Shown: one piece after another, positions 14,161-24,967 of the stretch
Numbering within the stretch: position 1 is the stretch's first letter
How the letters are laid out: each line of letters starts with the position of its first letter
NCBI GenBank assembly: GCA_014843695.1
Contig: CM026390.1
Coordinates: 10,673,890 to 10,737,889 of the forward strand
Direction of reading: 5' to 3'
Source: Archivesica marissinica
Taxonomy: Eukaryota > Mollusca > Bivalvia > Venerida > Vesicomyidae
Length of the DNA stretch: 64,000 nt
Program-made: the position numbers and the translations under genes
The notes under the pieces: generated by a model
The model's database searches: none
The model's input: only the letters and a program-made list of their open reading frames with translations
What the model was told of the DNA's origin: nothing

Positions 14161-15995
14161 CTATTGATTGCCACTAGTATGTTGTGAAGATTCTGTTGTG
14201 TCACTACTGTCTCTTTGCTGTGGCTCTCTGGTATCTGTTTCTTCTGTTCTTGGGCTGTCTGTATTGGTATTGTGTTCATTTCTGCTCCCTTGGCTGTCAT
14301 GATCTAGAACACCTGATGCTTGATCAGGTACATTTTCCTCCTGTGAATCAACATGTATAACACTCTTTTCACTATCAGAATTTGGCGTTTCACTATTTTC
14401 TCTCTGCTTTTTTGTTAAGATCTCTCTATCTAGTGGTGATGTAGCTTTCTTCTTTTCTCTATTTACATTTATTGGTGGCCATTCACTATCATTTTTAAAT
14501 GACAGTGTTCCAAACTTAGTTGGTGTTTCAAAGCTTGGTTGGGGTGTGGCATTTTGTATACTCTCCTTTCTCTTGGTTTGATAGTAGGTTTTAGATCCTC
14601 TGTAATGATCATACTCATGTATTCTGTGTCTGGGTGCACTATATATTTCATCATTTCTCCAGTTTCTTCTCAAATGTGCTCTATTTTGATCATATTGATG
14701 TCTTGACTCTATTTCATCTGTGTCTTTAGGTTCATATTGGGCATTGTTTACTAGTCTCACTTTTTTCTCTTTATTTTCTTTTGCTTTTCTCATGACTGGA
14801 TATAGTTTTTTCCTTCTATCCTCTATTTCTTTGGGGAATTGCTCTACTACACTGTAATTTTTACGTTAGCTGGTGTTTCATGTTCTCCGTCCTGTAAGGT
14901 CGTTTCTTCTATCCCCATGAATAGGAGATTGTGACTCATACTTCTTGTCTGAATATCAAGTATTTTCTCATTTTGATCATATTGTTTTTTCTTCATATTT
15001 GACATTTCACTTTTCAGTTCCTGTAGCTCTTCTGTGAGGTAATCTATGTATTTTTGTGTTGATTTATTGTTCTTATTTATATTTTCACAGATATTATCAG
15101 TGAACTTTACTGATTCTTCCATATCTTCCACTTTCTTTTGATTTCCTTTGATTGAAGAATCCATAGAATTTATTTGGATTTTCATTGATTTTACACTTGT
15201 ATCTAAACTTTCAAAGTGTTGCATTTTGTGTTCAATATTTGTTATTGTATTATTTTGTCTCTGCATATTTTCTTCCATTGTTTTCCAGTTTTTGTTTTGA
15301 GTTTCAAATTGGGAATGTATCATTTTAAATTGATTGTTCATGTCACTCATCATTGTTTTTACCCATTGTTGTGTATCATCATATGTCTTGTTTTGTGCTG
15401 CACTGTTCTGATGTGCTTGGTTTTCTTGGGACATATTTGCATTTGTGTTGTAGACTCATGTGGTTTTGTTCATTAATAAACTGTCGTTTGAAACATTGCT
15501 TTGCATTGGTCTCATCTGATAATACTGATTTGGAATCTGGTTCATTTACGGTTGAGTTTGGTCTCTTGTATTGGGCTGGTAGGGTGGAGGTTGGAAATAA
15601 AGTGCCTCTCTGGCTTGTTGGAGGGAATTTGATGTAATATATGTAGAATTGTCACTCATTTGTTGACCGTAACTCGTTTCACAATTGTTCATATTATTGT
15701 TGAAATTTGCAGTCATTGAATTTTGTAAGGCCGCATTTAATTGAAAACACTCAGCATTTGGGTTCAAGTCTCTCGGGTTATCATTGTGTTCTGTATTACC
15801 ACTACCACTATTCATTGTGTCTATATGTATTTGTTCTTTCGCACTTTGCCCTCTTTGTTCGTCGGTAGTGGGTGGGGGTTTGTTTACATCCGTCTTTTTT
15901 GCACTTTTCTGTTGATTGTTTTTATGTTTTTGATTGTTTGCCTTTCTATTTGTCATAATTTGTATACAGTGTCTATCTTTTATTCTTGTAGTCAA
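14161..15995 (-). pseudogene. LINE-A ORF1, decayed (two nonsense codons and an internal deletion)
   Basis: Minus-strand ORF1 of the same LINE, in three open pieces. Piece 15995-15546 is a Gln/Asn-rich N-terminus. It is followed in the same frame by a TAA (15546-15548) and a TGA before the piece 15434-14847, which is a long heptad-rich coiled coil ending in SHNLLFMGIEE, a motif typical of L1-like ORF1 proteins. Piece 14793-14161 is Lys/Arg/Ser-rich and follows EQFPKEIEDRRKKLYP, read from the sequence around 14840-14800 in another frame. The RNA-binding region expected between NLLFMGIEE and EQFPKEI is largely missing, so a deletion with a frameshift is likely near 14845. ORF1 proteins of this class coat the element RNA. 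The clade (L1/Tx1-like) is inferred from motifs only. Confidence 0.8.
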
Positions 15996-16046
15996 TCAGC
16001 TATCAAATAATGACCGCCATTTTTTCTCACTTTTGAAATGTAAATG

Positions 16047-16140
16047 GTGTAGAATGTAGTATGTGGAATGTATTGTGTGGAATGTATTGTGTGGAATGTA
16101 GTATGTGGAATGTATTGTGTGGAATGTATTGTGTGGAATG
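16047..16140. repeat. 14-bp tandem repeat (about 7 units, also a 42-bp period)
   Basis: Units of TGGAATGTATTGTG, arranged as a 42-bp triplet repeated about twice because every third unit reads GTAGTATG. It lies just upstream of LINE-A ORF1 in that element's orientation. Confidence 0.9.
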
Positions 16141-16171
16141 ACAACATATTTATTTTCTTTAAATTATTAAT

Positions 16172-16236
16172 CATTTTATATGCAGATGATACAGTCCTAC
16201 TAATTGAAAACAGTGCGGACTTACAGATACTATACC
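16172..16236 (+). pseudogene. Orphan reverse-transcriptase fragment (YADD motif)
   Basis: The plus strand translates to IILYADDTVLLIENSADLQ, the catalytic YADD block of a LINE reverse transcriptase followed by its usual helix. No other RT sequence flanks it on this strand. It is opposite in orientation to LINE-A, so it is a relic of another element. Confidence 0.75.
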
Positions 16237-16297
16237 CCATTGACTGAAGTGTGTAATTTATTTAGCAACGGTTGTAATCCTTCTTTGGAATAGGAAA

Positions 16298-16508
16298 ATA
16301 AAGCCGTACCGCCGACGAACAATAGAAGATAAATAAAGCCGTATCGCCGGCGAACAATAGAAGATAAATAAAGCCGTATCGCCGGCGAACAATAGAAGAT
16401 AAATAAAGCCGTATCGCCGGCGAACAATAGAAGATAAATAAAGCCGTATCGCCGGCGAACAATAGACGATAAATAAAGCCGTATCGCCGGCGAACAATAG
16501 AAGATAAA
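16298..16508. repeat. 34-bp tandem repeat (about 6 units)
   Basis: Unit AATAAAGCCGTATCGCCGGC followed by GAACAATAGAAGAT. Copies are nearly identical, and the first differs most. The unit has a CpG-rich palindromic core (GCCGGC) that contrasts with the AT-rich surroundings. Confidence 0.95.
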
Positions 16509-17316
16509 TCTGTAACTCACCTAAAGTAAATGGGTCAATAATATCGCCATGACACTGTTCAATGCATGTAGGGGCCTATATACACTGTAAATTAAACTAA
16601 GCCTAGATTAATCAAGTAAAACAATTACAATCGAGGAAGAAACAAACTACACACTTACAAGACGTTTAAAACTGAATATCATACAAGAGATTACTGTAGA
16701 TTGATCCTGTCTTTGCGTCACACCGCTTTCAGCACATGTCGAGGTGGTACAGCTCCCTTGCGTATTGAAACAGGAACACGTTATTATTGACGAATACGGC
16801 AGTTGTTATTGATCCTAACATCATGTTCGTGTCAACTGAGAACAAACTTACATTTTACTATCCAATATTAATGGTGTACGGCAGAATGCCAACATTTCTT
16901 ATAATATTTTGATAAGAAGGAACGGTTTTCTTTGTAAATAATGAATACACTAATTTACTGCACATTTAGATACATATCTCTTTTAAGCTACATAAATCTT
17001 AGTAATATGTTAAGGGGTGGTTGCTAATTTCCCCTATCTAGTTTAACTAGAGATGATACTGTTATTTTAAAACATGTTTTAATTAAAGCGCTTTAGGGCT
17101 TATACTCAAACTCAGTATTTTACTTGTGGTGTTTTGTTTTACCACAATCTTAGTCATGATTAGCAGCTATCTCGTAATTCCTAATATTGTTGGAATCCAT
17201 ATAAATGATTTATTGGAGAATACGTGTTAATATTGTATTTTATTACAAATACCATTATTGGCTATATTCCCCAAATAGTTCTGTGATACTATTTCTCTTA
17301 TGCTTCACAATGAATG
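16509..17316. other. Non-coding spacer
   Basis: AT-rich sequence with no coding region, RNA gene or repeat that I can recognise. Confidence 0.6.
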
Positions 17317-17325
17317 ACATTGCAC

Positions 17326-17618
17326 TTTACAGACGGATCTGTAGTCCAGTGGTAACACGCTGGACTGGTAATCCAGGGATCGCAGGTTCGATCCCCGGTC
17401 TGACCCTAATAAAATTAACAGTCTTTCAGATGGGACGTTAAACCGAGGTCTCGTGGCGGTGCTTTACACCGTGCACGTAAAAGAACCAGAGAATACTCTG
17501 GAATGGGTCTCTTTCTGTATCATTGCACTATCCTCCAAAATATAAAATGACTAATCTCTTCAGGAAGCGTCGCTCATATGGGTAACCGGTAGCGACGATA
17601 AATAAACGTAAAACACAC
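17326..17618 (+). mobile_element. tRNA-derived SINE, complete, with 9-bp target-site duplication
   Basis: The 5' head is tRNA-like: A box TAGTCCAGTGG, a perfect anticodon stem CTGGA/TCCAG around a loop with GGT (tRNA-Thr-like), and B box GGTTCGATCCC. A conserved body follows, with GACGTTAAACCGAGGTC, CCGTGCACGTAAAAGAACC and ATGACTAATCTCTTCAG. The tail ends in AAACGTAAAACACACAC. ACATTGCAC stands on both sides (17317-17325 and 17619-17627), marking the insertion limits. It is the best reference copy for the other SINEs here (38829, 51001, 51452, 54743). Confidence 0.93.
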
Positions 17619-17627
17619 ACATTGCAC

Positions 17628-18078
17628 GTTTATGTGTATCATACTGTGTGATATAGGTATGTACCACGATGAGGCTCAACTAAAGATAAAAACATAATTA
17701 TAAAGTCCAAGGATTTGGGCATGGACAATTGAATGCAATGTATAAAGTAGTAATTACTGTTTTATATTAAAATATACGATTCCAGTTTTGATCGAAATGA
17801 ATGTTTCAGCATTGTTTTGCCATTGAGAAATACCGAGATATGCCAATTGCCTATGTGTTGAAAATGCAACTTCTTGCATTTCTTGGCCAAGGGAGGAAAC
17901 ATTCCACATTTGAGAAATAGAAATAAACGATTCCAGTTTATGTTAACTTTTGATAGCAATGAATATTTCGACACTGTTTCACCAAGGGAGGGATATTCCT
18001 CCCCTTAAGGAATACCGAGAAATTGCTTATTTGTCGAAAATGCAACTTCTTGCAATGCTTGATTCAGTGATGAACACC
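17628..18078. other. Spacer with a diverged tandem duplication
   Basis: No gene. Two diverged copies of a block of about 150 bp lie side by side (about 17768-17925 and 17926-18062). They share ACGATTCCAGTTT, AATACCGAGA, GAAAATGCAACTTCTTGCA and CAAGGGAGG. Confidence 0.6.
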
Positions 18079-18086
18079 TTTTAATC

Positions 18087-18979
18087 CACAGGCACCAGAC
18101 ACAATTTTTTATTTTTGGCCTATGGTCATATAGTAAGTAATATATAATAAAGGCAACCAACGAAATTGAAACATGCATGCAGAAACATCGACGAGAAACT
18201 AGGTAAAAACGACCAGATCACTGATTTGCCCTCGTGGTCCCGACAGGAAGACCTTTTTCTGTCAACAAATACTTTTTATTTCATCGAGATCGTTCAAATA
18301 ACACCAGAATGGCACATTGTTTCATCGTGAACAGCAGGACATGAAATGTTGTCGTTTTGGCTGGGTGTTCGGTTTTTGATTTGGCGGAATGTTTTCTCGG
18401 CGTTTTACCCAGTGTAATACTCATAACATCTAAAAATCACTCCTACTTCGTTAAATGGAATCTTTCTCTCGCGAATCATGTTGTTTGCAGCCTCGGCGTG
18501 CAGATCCAACAGCAATACAGGAATCAAATACAAAACAAAAGTAAAATTCAATAATTGTTCCATTTTGGATAAGATCCGCGATGAATATACAGCGGCATTT
18601 CATTGGCTGCTGTTTATATATGTATTTACATGTTTCATTTTTGACCAATGAGAAAAAAGCATTCATTCACATCGTATGTTGCCAAAAACCGATCGCCCAG
18701 CCAAAACGACAACTTTTCGTTTCCTGCTGTTCCCGATGAAACAATGCGCCGTTCAGGTGTTATTTGATCGATCTCGATGAAATAAATAGTATTTGTTGAT
18801 AGAAAAAGGTCTTCCGGTCGGGACCACGAGGGCAAATCAGTGATCTGGTCGTTTTTACCTAGTTTCTCGTCGATGTTTCTGCATGCATGTTTCAATTTCG
18901 TTGGTTGCCTTTATTATATATTACTTACTATATGACCATAGGCCAAAAAAAAAAAAAAAAATTGTGTCTGGTGCCTGTG
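18087..18979. mobile_element. Non-autonomous hAT-like foldback DNA transposon, 893 bp, with 8-bp target-site duplication
   Basis: The two ends are long inverted repeats of about 290 bp (18087-about 18378 and about 18682-18979), starting CACAGGCACCAGACACAA and ending in its complement. The flanks carry the direct repeat TTTTAATC (18079-18086 and 18980-18987). An 8-bp duplication with CA-rich termini fits the hAT superfamily, and P or Merlin elements are alternatives. The unpaired centre (about 18380-18680) has no transposase, so it must move in trans. The arms differ by scattered substitutions and a long A-run at the right end, so it is not brand new. Confidence 0.87.
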
Positions 18980-18987
18980 TTTTAATC

Positions 18988-19480
18988 CATTGATATGCAG
19001 CCGAATGAGCAAATGTACTAAAAGGACTACATCTCGCGCGCAATACTGTATTATAATGGCAATGTCTGCACAGCTAACATCATCCTCCAAAAGGTAGGTA
19101 TTGCAAAAATAACAAAATGCTATGTTGCTACTGCTGCTTTCGTGGTTTAGATTTCAAGATATGTTAGTTATTAGACATAAAAGCTGGAATGTGTATTTAA
19201 TTGTGTGTCATCCCAAAACGTGTGCCCTGATTGCATACAAATTCACACGAGGGTTTCCAACTAATGATATGCAGCTGACACGCGCCCACGGGCATGCGCA
19301 TTCACATTATTGGGCAACGTTCGTCACAAGAAAAGGCGTGTCTTATAGTTTACGCTGTTTCAAGGATGATCTATTTACCGGTTCCAGCAGACGGTAACTT
19401 GCAAATCTGGACTAAAATAGTATAAATGCAAAGTGTGCTATATGTTCATTGTGTCATTAAAAAGTATAATTAATGTAAAT
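18988..19480. other. Non-coding spacer
   Basis: No gene or known repeat recognised. A short open frame at 19122-19397 has no conserved features. Confidence 0.55.
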
Positions 19481-19485
19481 ATAAG

Positions 19486-19637
19486 TAATGAATCGCAGGT
19501 TAATAGTTTCCTTTGAGGTATGAACTACATTAGTCGTGTTTCAAGTTAGCGTGGGTGTCTTAGGTCTCCACACACGTTAACCACGCCCAATATAGTGCAT
19601 ACCCCGATGGAAACTAATTAACCTGCCATTCATTCCT
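19486..19637. mobile_element. Palindromic MITE-like element
   Basis: The left arm reads AATGAATCGCAGGTTAATAG, and the right arm is the imperfect complement ending in CTAATTAACCTGCCATTCATT. The two arms also match at GGTATG and CGTGGG further in. No clear target-site duplication was found, so the ends and superfamily are uncertain. Confidence 0.6.
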
Positions 19638-20043
19638 TAATTGAATGTCCAAATCTTAATTGCAACCAAATGACCAGTTTACATTATATATTATATCTTT
19701 ATTTCTGTCTCATCTATGTACAGTACATACATTGCAATTAATATAAACACATACATTGCACATAGCCATTCTACAAATGAGAATTATAAGAGACAATAAC
19801 ATTTTACAATACATGGAACATGTCTTACTTTCTAAAAACTATGTGAAAGTCGCTAATCATGACATTAAAAATATTTAAAATACTGATTTTTAAGATTCTG
19901 ACAGGGAAAAGGTGCACTATCGCGCAAATTAGAATATGTTTTAAGAAATCAGAACCACCTCTGATCAGATCAGGGATGGATGGATTAGCAGCCTTTACAT
20001 AGTTCACATAAAAAAATTGTTCACTAGTAAAATAATGTACACA
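19638..20043 (-). other. LINE-B 3' untranslated region and junction
   Basis: On the minus strand this follows the LINE-B ORF2 stop. The element probably ends near 19680-19700, where the plus strand reads TATATTATATCTTTATTTC, an AT-rich tail in element orientation. No poly(A) tract or target-site duplication is clear. Confidence 0.5.
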
Positions 20044-23000
20044 TTATTTACACAGATAAAAACTACGACGCTGTAAAATATTAAAACAGGTTTTGGCACA
20101 TATACGTATTAATGCCGGATTAGTGAATAACGTAATCAATTTATTTGTTTTAGACAGTGTAAGAAAATTATCACAGATAATGGAAGCTTTTCCAAATAAT
20201 ATAGCCCTGATATCCTCATACATATAACAATCTATAATGGCATGCATTTCATCCTCAACTGCATTGCAGAATGGACAAGTACGATTCTGTACAGTTAGAT
20301 GTTCATATCGTCCAGTTTCAATGCGTAAAGGTGCAACACCACAACGGAACTTACTAAATGCTGAACGATGGCTTATTGGCATAATAATCTTACAGTATTG
20401 TTCAACATCGAAATCCAGTTTGAAAAGTTGGTAGGTTCGTAGTTTGTTACGGCCGTTTCCAGATATACTATCTAGTCTTTGTACTGACTCAAGCCAATCA
20501 ATAATGAATAAATCCATGCACTTTGTTTCAACAAGGGATACACCTGGGTGTTTGCTAATATTTTCACTAATGTCAGAATAATCGTCTAAACCAAATTCAA
20601 ACATATGCCTTTTTACAACAAAGAACCAATTCTTGCATGATCTACTTGATTTTGCCTGTGCCCAGAGTGCAACACGTTTATTCAATCGGGTATGATTTAT
20701 AAATGAAATGCGGCACCAGAAATTCGCAATGCTTTTCCACTGACGGACAGAGGTTGGTTGCCATGCCATTTCACCAATTACAGCCGAGTTTGGAGTATAT
20801 TTTCCAACCCCGAGAAAAAATCTCATGGCACGGTTGTGAATAGCGTTAATGCATGAAAACGATGAGGTTCCCCATACAGCGGCCCCGTAGTTAATGACTG
20901 GCCAAACAATAGAGTCATATAACTTAGCAAAAACGTCATAAGGAACCCCACCAATTAACTTACATCTAGCAATGAGAAGACCAAGGGCACGGTTTGCACT
21001 TCTGGCTACATGTTTAACAGTAATATTGAAATCTAGATGTTCATGTAAGAGAAATCCAAGGTACGTGTAAGTATTTACATAATCAATAATGTTTTCACCA
21101 CACCTAAATATGAATCGAGATCGTGTCACAGAATTTGGCCGAAAATGAATAACATTACTTTTAGTAGTATTGATATGCATATCATTAAGAGAACACCAGT
21201 CATTCAAAGCATTTAACAATATCTGTAAATCTTGTTCATTTTCAGCTAATAAGACGATGTCATCAGCATATAAAAGAATACATATACGCTCATTATCCAA
21301 CCATACACCAATATCTAGGGACTTGAGATAAACTGCCAGGTCATTGATAAAGAAATTAAATAGAATAGGAGACAAATTACAACCTTGTCTCAACCCACAC
21401 TTAACATCAAACCATTCAGTATTGAGTGAGTTAACCCTTACGCTTGAAGATACAGATGAGTATAGCGATTTAATAGCAAGAAACATTTTACCAGAAATTC
21501 CTGTATCAATGAGCCTGTTCCAAAGTTTATCTCTATTAATTAATCAGGATTAAGACTGCAAATGAACACATTTTATTTAATTATTACCTATATTTTAATT
21601 GTTATAATTTTAGATCCTAATATTTTATAGCATATTTAGAATCCATTGTAATTGTGTTTGCTAATTTTGTCTTGTTTTATCTCATTGTATGTGGAAGTTT
21701 TTATCAATAGTTGTGATATTTTAGGCTGTAAAGCGCTTTTGAACGTTTTATTTTTAAATGAAAAGAGCGCTATATAAGTTTGGTATATAATAATAATAAT
21801 AATAATATTAATAGAATCATATGCCTTGCTGAAATCAATAAAAGCGGAGAAAGTAGATTTCTTTATTTTCTTCCTGGTTTCAATAATACTAGTCAGAGTT
21901 GAGATATGATCTAATGTACTTCGTTTCTTTCTAAAACCGTTCTGCTCATCTGCAATTTTATTATTTTCCTCAGCCCATGTACTAAGGCGGCTATTAAGAA
22001 CACTACAATATATCTTATACATAGCTGATGCCAAAGAGATACCTCTGTAAGAGAGAGGATCTCTAGGATCGGTAGTTGATGACTTAGGTATTGGGTTAAT
22101 GATACATTTTCCCCACAGTGTAGGAATCGTTCCTGAATTAAAACATACATTAAATAAGGAGTGAAGGAACACAACTGACAAATCATTTTGCAGTACCTCA
22201 CTGGGAATATCATCAATACCACTTGCCCTTCCCTTCTTACAATCATCTACTGCTTTTTTAACTTCCAAAATAGTTATACTTTCGCTAAAAGGCGAATAAT
22301 CAGAATTACTATTAACAACAGCGGCATAAGGTACAGTATCAGAATTAACATGGTTTAATAGTACACTAAAATCTGATTTCCATTTATGTAGAACGTCTTC
22401 TGTTTGTGTAGAGGTCGACCCATTTTCTAAAATTACTTCCATCGGAATTTGCTTATTTTTACAGAAACCGATTCCTATTTTCCCGAAGGATTTCCAAAAA
22501 TTAGTTTGGTCTACATTACACTCGGTTAGCAGCTGATTCTGCAGCGAATACCAATGAAGACGTTTCGACCTCTGCACTTGACGATCAAATTCTTTTCGGG
22601 CTTTTATATATTCAAGTTTTAATTTTTTCTTATCACTACTTGTAACACTGTTGATCCAGTTTCTTTCAGCATCACAAACTGCTGACCATAGGTCAGACAA
22701 TATTTCAGACCACCATGCCTTACCCGGTCTACATTTGTTATTGCTCACACCAGGATATATAGTTTTGTATGGTAGTGACGAATACATAGTTGTCTTTAAC
22801 AGGTTACACCAATCACTGTAAGCAACATCTATCTGGTTTTGAGTCCTTATACCTTGCTCTAACCTATTAATAACAACATTTACTTCATAAATAACCCCTT
22901 CGCCAGTTAAGAACGAATGAGTAACATTTCTAACATCAAATTTATCATACGAACTACAACAATCATCATCCTTATTATGTAAAACGGTCGAAACTGCACT

Positions 23001-23821
23001 AATATCAATATTCCAGGTGAGCATAGAATGATCAGGCACACTAGTTGGTGCAAGCACATTTAGCTGATGAGACTTACTTATTAGGTCAGATGTCCTATTC
23101 ACAGTAAAATCAAATAATTTTGATAAATCTTCATGACTTACAAAGCAGTAATCAACCACGGACATACCTTTAACAGAAATAGATGTGAAATCGTTATTAG
23201 TGCCGTTTCGTCCATTTAACATACACATGTTTGTGTTGATTAAAAACTCAGTAAATAGTTCCCCATATAAATTTGTTTTAAAATCAATTACATTTCGGCC
23301 GGGTACACTATCTACTCCACTGATGTAATCTTCGAGCTCGCCACATCTGCTATTAAAGTCACCAGATATACATATTAAACCTCTATTCTGGTATTTATAA
23401 ATGTCTGCCATAAGATTGTCATAGAAACTGTTAACATCAAAGTATCTTGATGAATTCTCGGGTGGCAGATAACAAACACAAGGTAAAAAAACAAATTTAT
23501 CACTTTTATGAGATAATTCTAACCAGAATATACCCTCATATGAGTTATCTAGAACATGTATATCAAATTCATTATATATATCATCTTTAATGAGAAAACC
23601 AACACCACCTGAGCCGGTTTTAGCATTTTTATGCACATGTTTACGATTTAATCCGAACCAGCGGAATCGTCAATGTTTAAAATGTCATTGTTTAAAAGGT
23701 GCGTCTCTGCAACGCCTAAAATGTCACAGTTACTGTCTAAAACACAAGAAGTTCTTAAAATAGAGTTATCAGAATCGGCATTAGAATTCCAGCCACGGAC
23801 ATTCCAAAACCCGATTTTCAA
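20044..23821 (-). pseudogene. LINE-B ORF2: endonuclease, reverse transcriptase and C-terminal CCHC, split by an insertion and one frameshift
   Basis: Minus-strand ORF2 of a non-LTR retrotransposon. Endonuclease motifs are KIGFWNVRGW and GVAETHL (23815-23700), ISGDFNSRCGELEDY (about 23350) and VPDHSMLTW (about 23030). RT motifs are KGRASGIDDIPSEVL, EQNGFRKKRSTLDHI and AFIDFSKAYDSI (22230-21810), then GLRQGCNLSPILFN and LLYADDIVLLAE (21400-21240). A C-terminal zinc-knuckle-like CPFCNAVEDEMHAIIDC lies near 20260. The frame is broken once near 23660 (1 nt) and once by the 265-bp insertion at 21541-21805. Insertion plus one target copy is 272 nt, and the two halves differ in phase by exactly that remainder, so the gene was open when hit. 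There is no ATG at the start: the frame runs straight on from the ORF1 stop. Confidence 0.92.
21541..21805 (+). mobile_element. 265-bp retroelement 3'-end insertion inside LINE-B ORF2, 7-bp target-site duplication
   Basis: The direct repeat TATTAAT flanks it (21534-21540 and 21806-21812). The inserted DNA is non-coding, with AAAGCGCTTTTGAACG, GAGCGCTATATAAG and a terminal (ATA/AAT)n tail, like the 3' end of a 5'-truncated LINE or LINE-mobilised SINE in plus orientation. The fragment on the minus strand at 39380 also ends in an (ATT)n tail. Confidence 0.87.
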
Positions 23822-24967
23822 TTATCTTTGTCGGTTGTGAATATTGTTGTTTCTGCGTTGTCCCTCGTTTCGGTTGTAATTACCTCCCCTGGCAGTGTAC
23901 ACAGTATCGTCGCGTCTGCCAGCTCTTTGGTTTGCGTTATTACTATTACGATAACGTGATTGCTGATAGCCACGTGTGCCCGATTGACCAGACCTGTCTC
24001 GAGAATGATCATCTGGTTTTACCTGCACTACACGAGAACCACGCATACTAATATCCTTGCATTTCAATGCAGTTAGTATAGTGCGGAAATTGTTGTTCAT
24101 AAGCCTGTCCATCTGAGATAGATCGTGGTTCAAATAGACATTTTCGTACTTACGGCTGCCCTTCAATTTCGCTTTTTGTGACATGACTTTCAGTTTATCT
24201 TCATGATTATGAAACCTAGCAATAACTAGACCAGATTTTGTTTCACTATGTACTACTTTACGCTCTACACTGGCACGAGATACATTTTTCACTTGAAGGC
24301 CATCTTTTATAAGAGCATTCACTTTGCTCATCACATTTTCACTGGGTGATTCGGGCAAGTTCCTGATAACGATATTCAGGGAAATATCTGAATCAGAGGC
24401 AGAGTTACCGGAACTGCCAGTGTTAATATTCTGGATCTTGTTGTTTAACTCGTCTATATCCGCCACAAACTCGGCTTTCACTGACTCCTTGAAGTCATCC
24501 AGACGATTATCAACATCTTTGCGGATTCGGCTCAGTTCAGTGTTTACCCGTTTATCGAGTATTTGCGCCACCTTGTTGGAAATGCGCTGCTCTAACCCAG
24601 ATTCCAACTTTTCCATCCTTTCGGTTAGAGCCATGAACATCATTTTCATATCAGCTGACAATTTTCCGATGAGTTGTTCCACGGAGGGATTCGAATCCGC
24701 ATGTACGTCCGCCTCGGTTACGACAATGGTAGGTGATCTTTTGGGAGACTCGTACAATGTACGCCTTGTCGTCTTCGTAACTCGAGGCTTCTTCACAGTT
24801 GATTCTAATTCCAAGTCCGTGTCACCATCCGCGGATCCGGGTGCAGAACGATGTCGCTTTTTGGTCCTTATCAGTGGAGTGTCAACCTTCGTAATTCGCT
24901 GTGAACTCATCACAGACTCCACGAAAGCCTCTGCGTCGTTACCGTTGTTAATTATCTGGTTTGACAT
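23822..24967 (-). CDS. LINE-B ORF1 protein (381 aa, intact)
   Basis: Complete minus-strand frame from ATG at 24967 to TAA at 23822-23824. The N-terminus is charged, with basic stretches (KKRHRSAPG, KKPRVTKTTRR). A helical, coiled-coil-like region covers about residues 95-185. An RRM-like domain follows, with SLNIVIRNLPE near residue 200 and GLVIARFHNHEDK near 250, the pattern seen in L1-type ORF1 proteins. The C-terminus is Arg/Asn/Gln/Gly-rich and likely binds RNA. The role inferred from the family is a nucleic-acid chaperone that packages the element RNA. The stop is followed in the same frame by the endonuclease of ORF2, so this is an ORF1-stop-ORF2 arrangement. The ORF is undamaged, unlike that of LINE-A. 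Confidence 0.85.
   Translation of the reverse strand: MSNQIINNGNDAEAFVESVMSSQRITKVDTPLIRTKKRHRSAPGSADGDTDLELESTVKKPRVTKTTRRTLYESPKRSPTIVVTEADVHADSNPSVEQLIGKLSADMKMMFMALTERMEKLESGLEQRISNKVAQILDKRVNTELSRIRKDVDNRLDDFKESVKAEFVADIDELNNKIQNINTGSSGNSASDSDISLNIVIRNLPESPSENVMSKVNALIKDGLQVKNVSRASVERKVVHSETKSGLVIARFHNHEDKLKVMSQKAKLKGSRKYENVYLNHDLSQMDRLMNNNFRTILTALKCKDISMRGSRVVQVKPDDHSRDRSGQSGTRGYQQSRYRNSNNANQRAGRRDDTVYTARGGNYNRNEGQRRNNNIHNRQR

Noticed and set aside
17330..17402. Functional tRNA-Thr gene
   Set aside because: The anticodon stem is good but the segment is the head of a SINE with body, tail and target-site duplication. The acceptor stem does not close properly.
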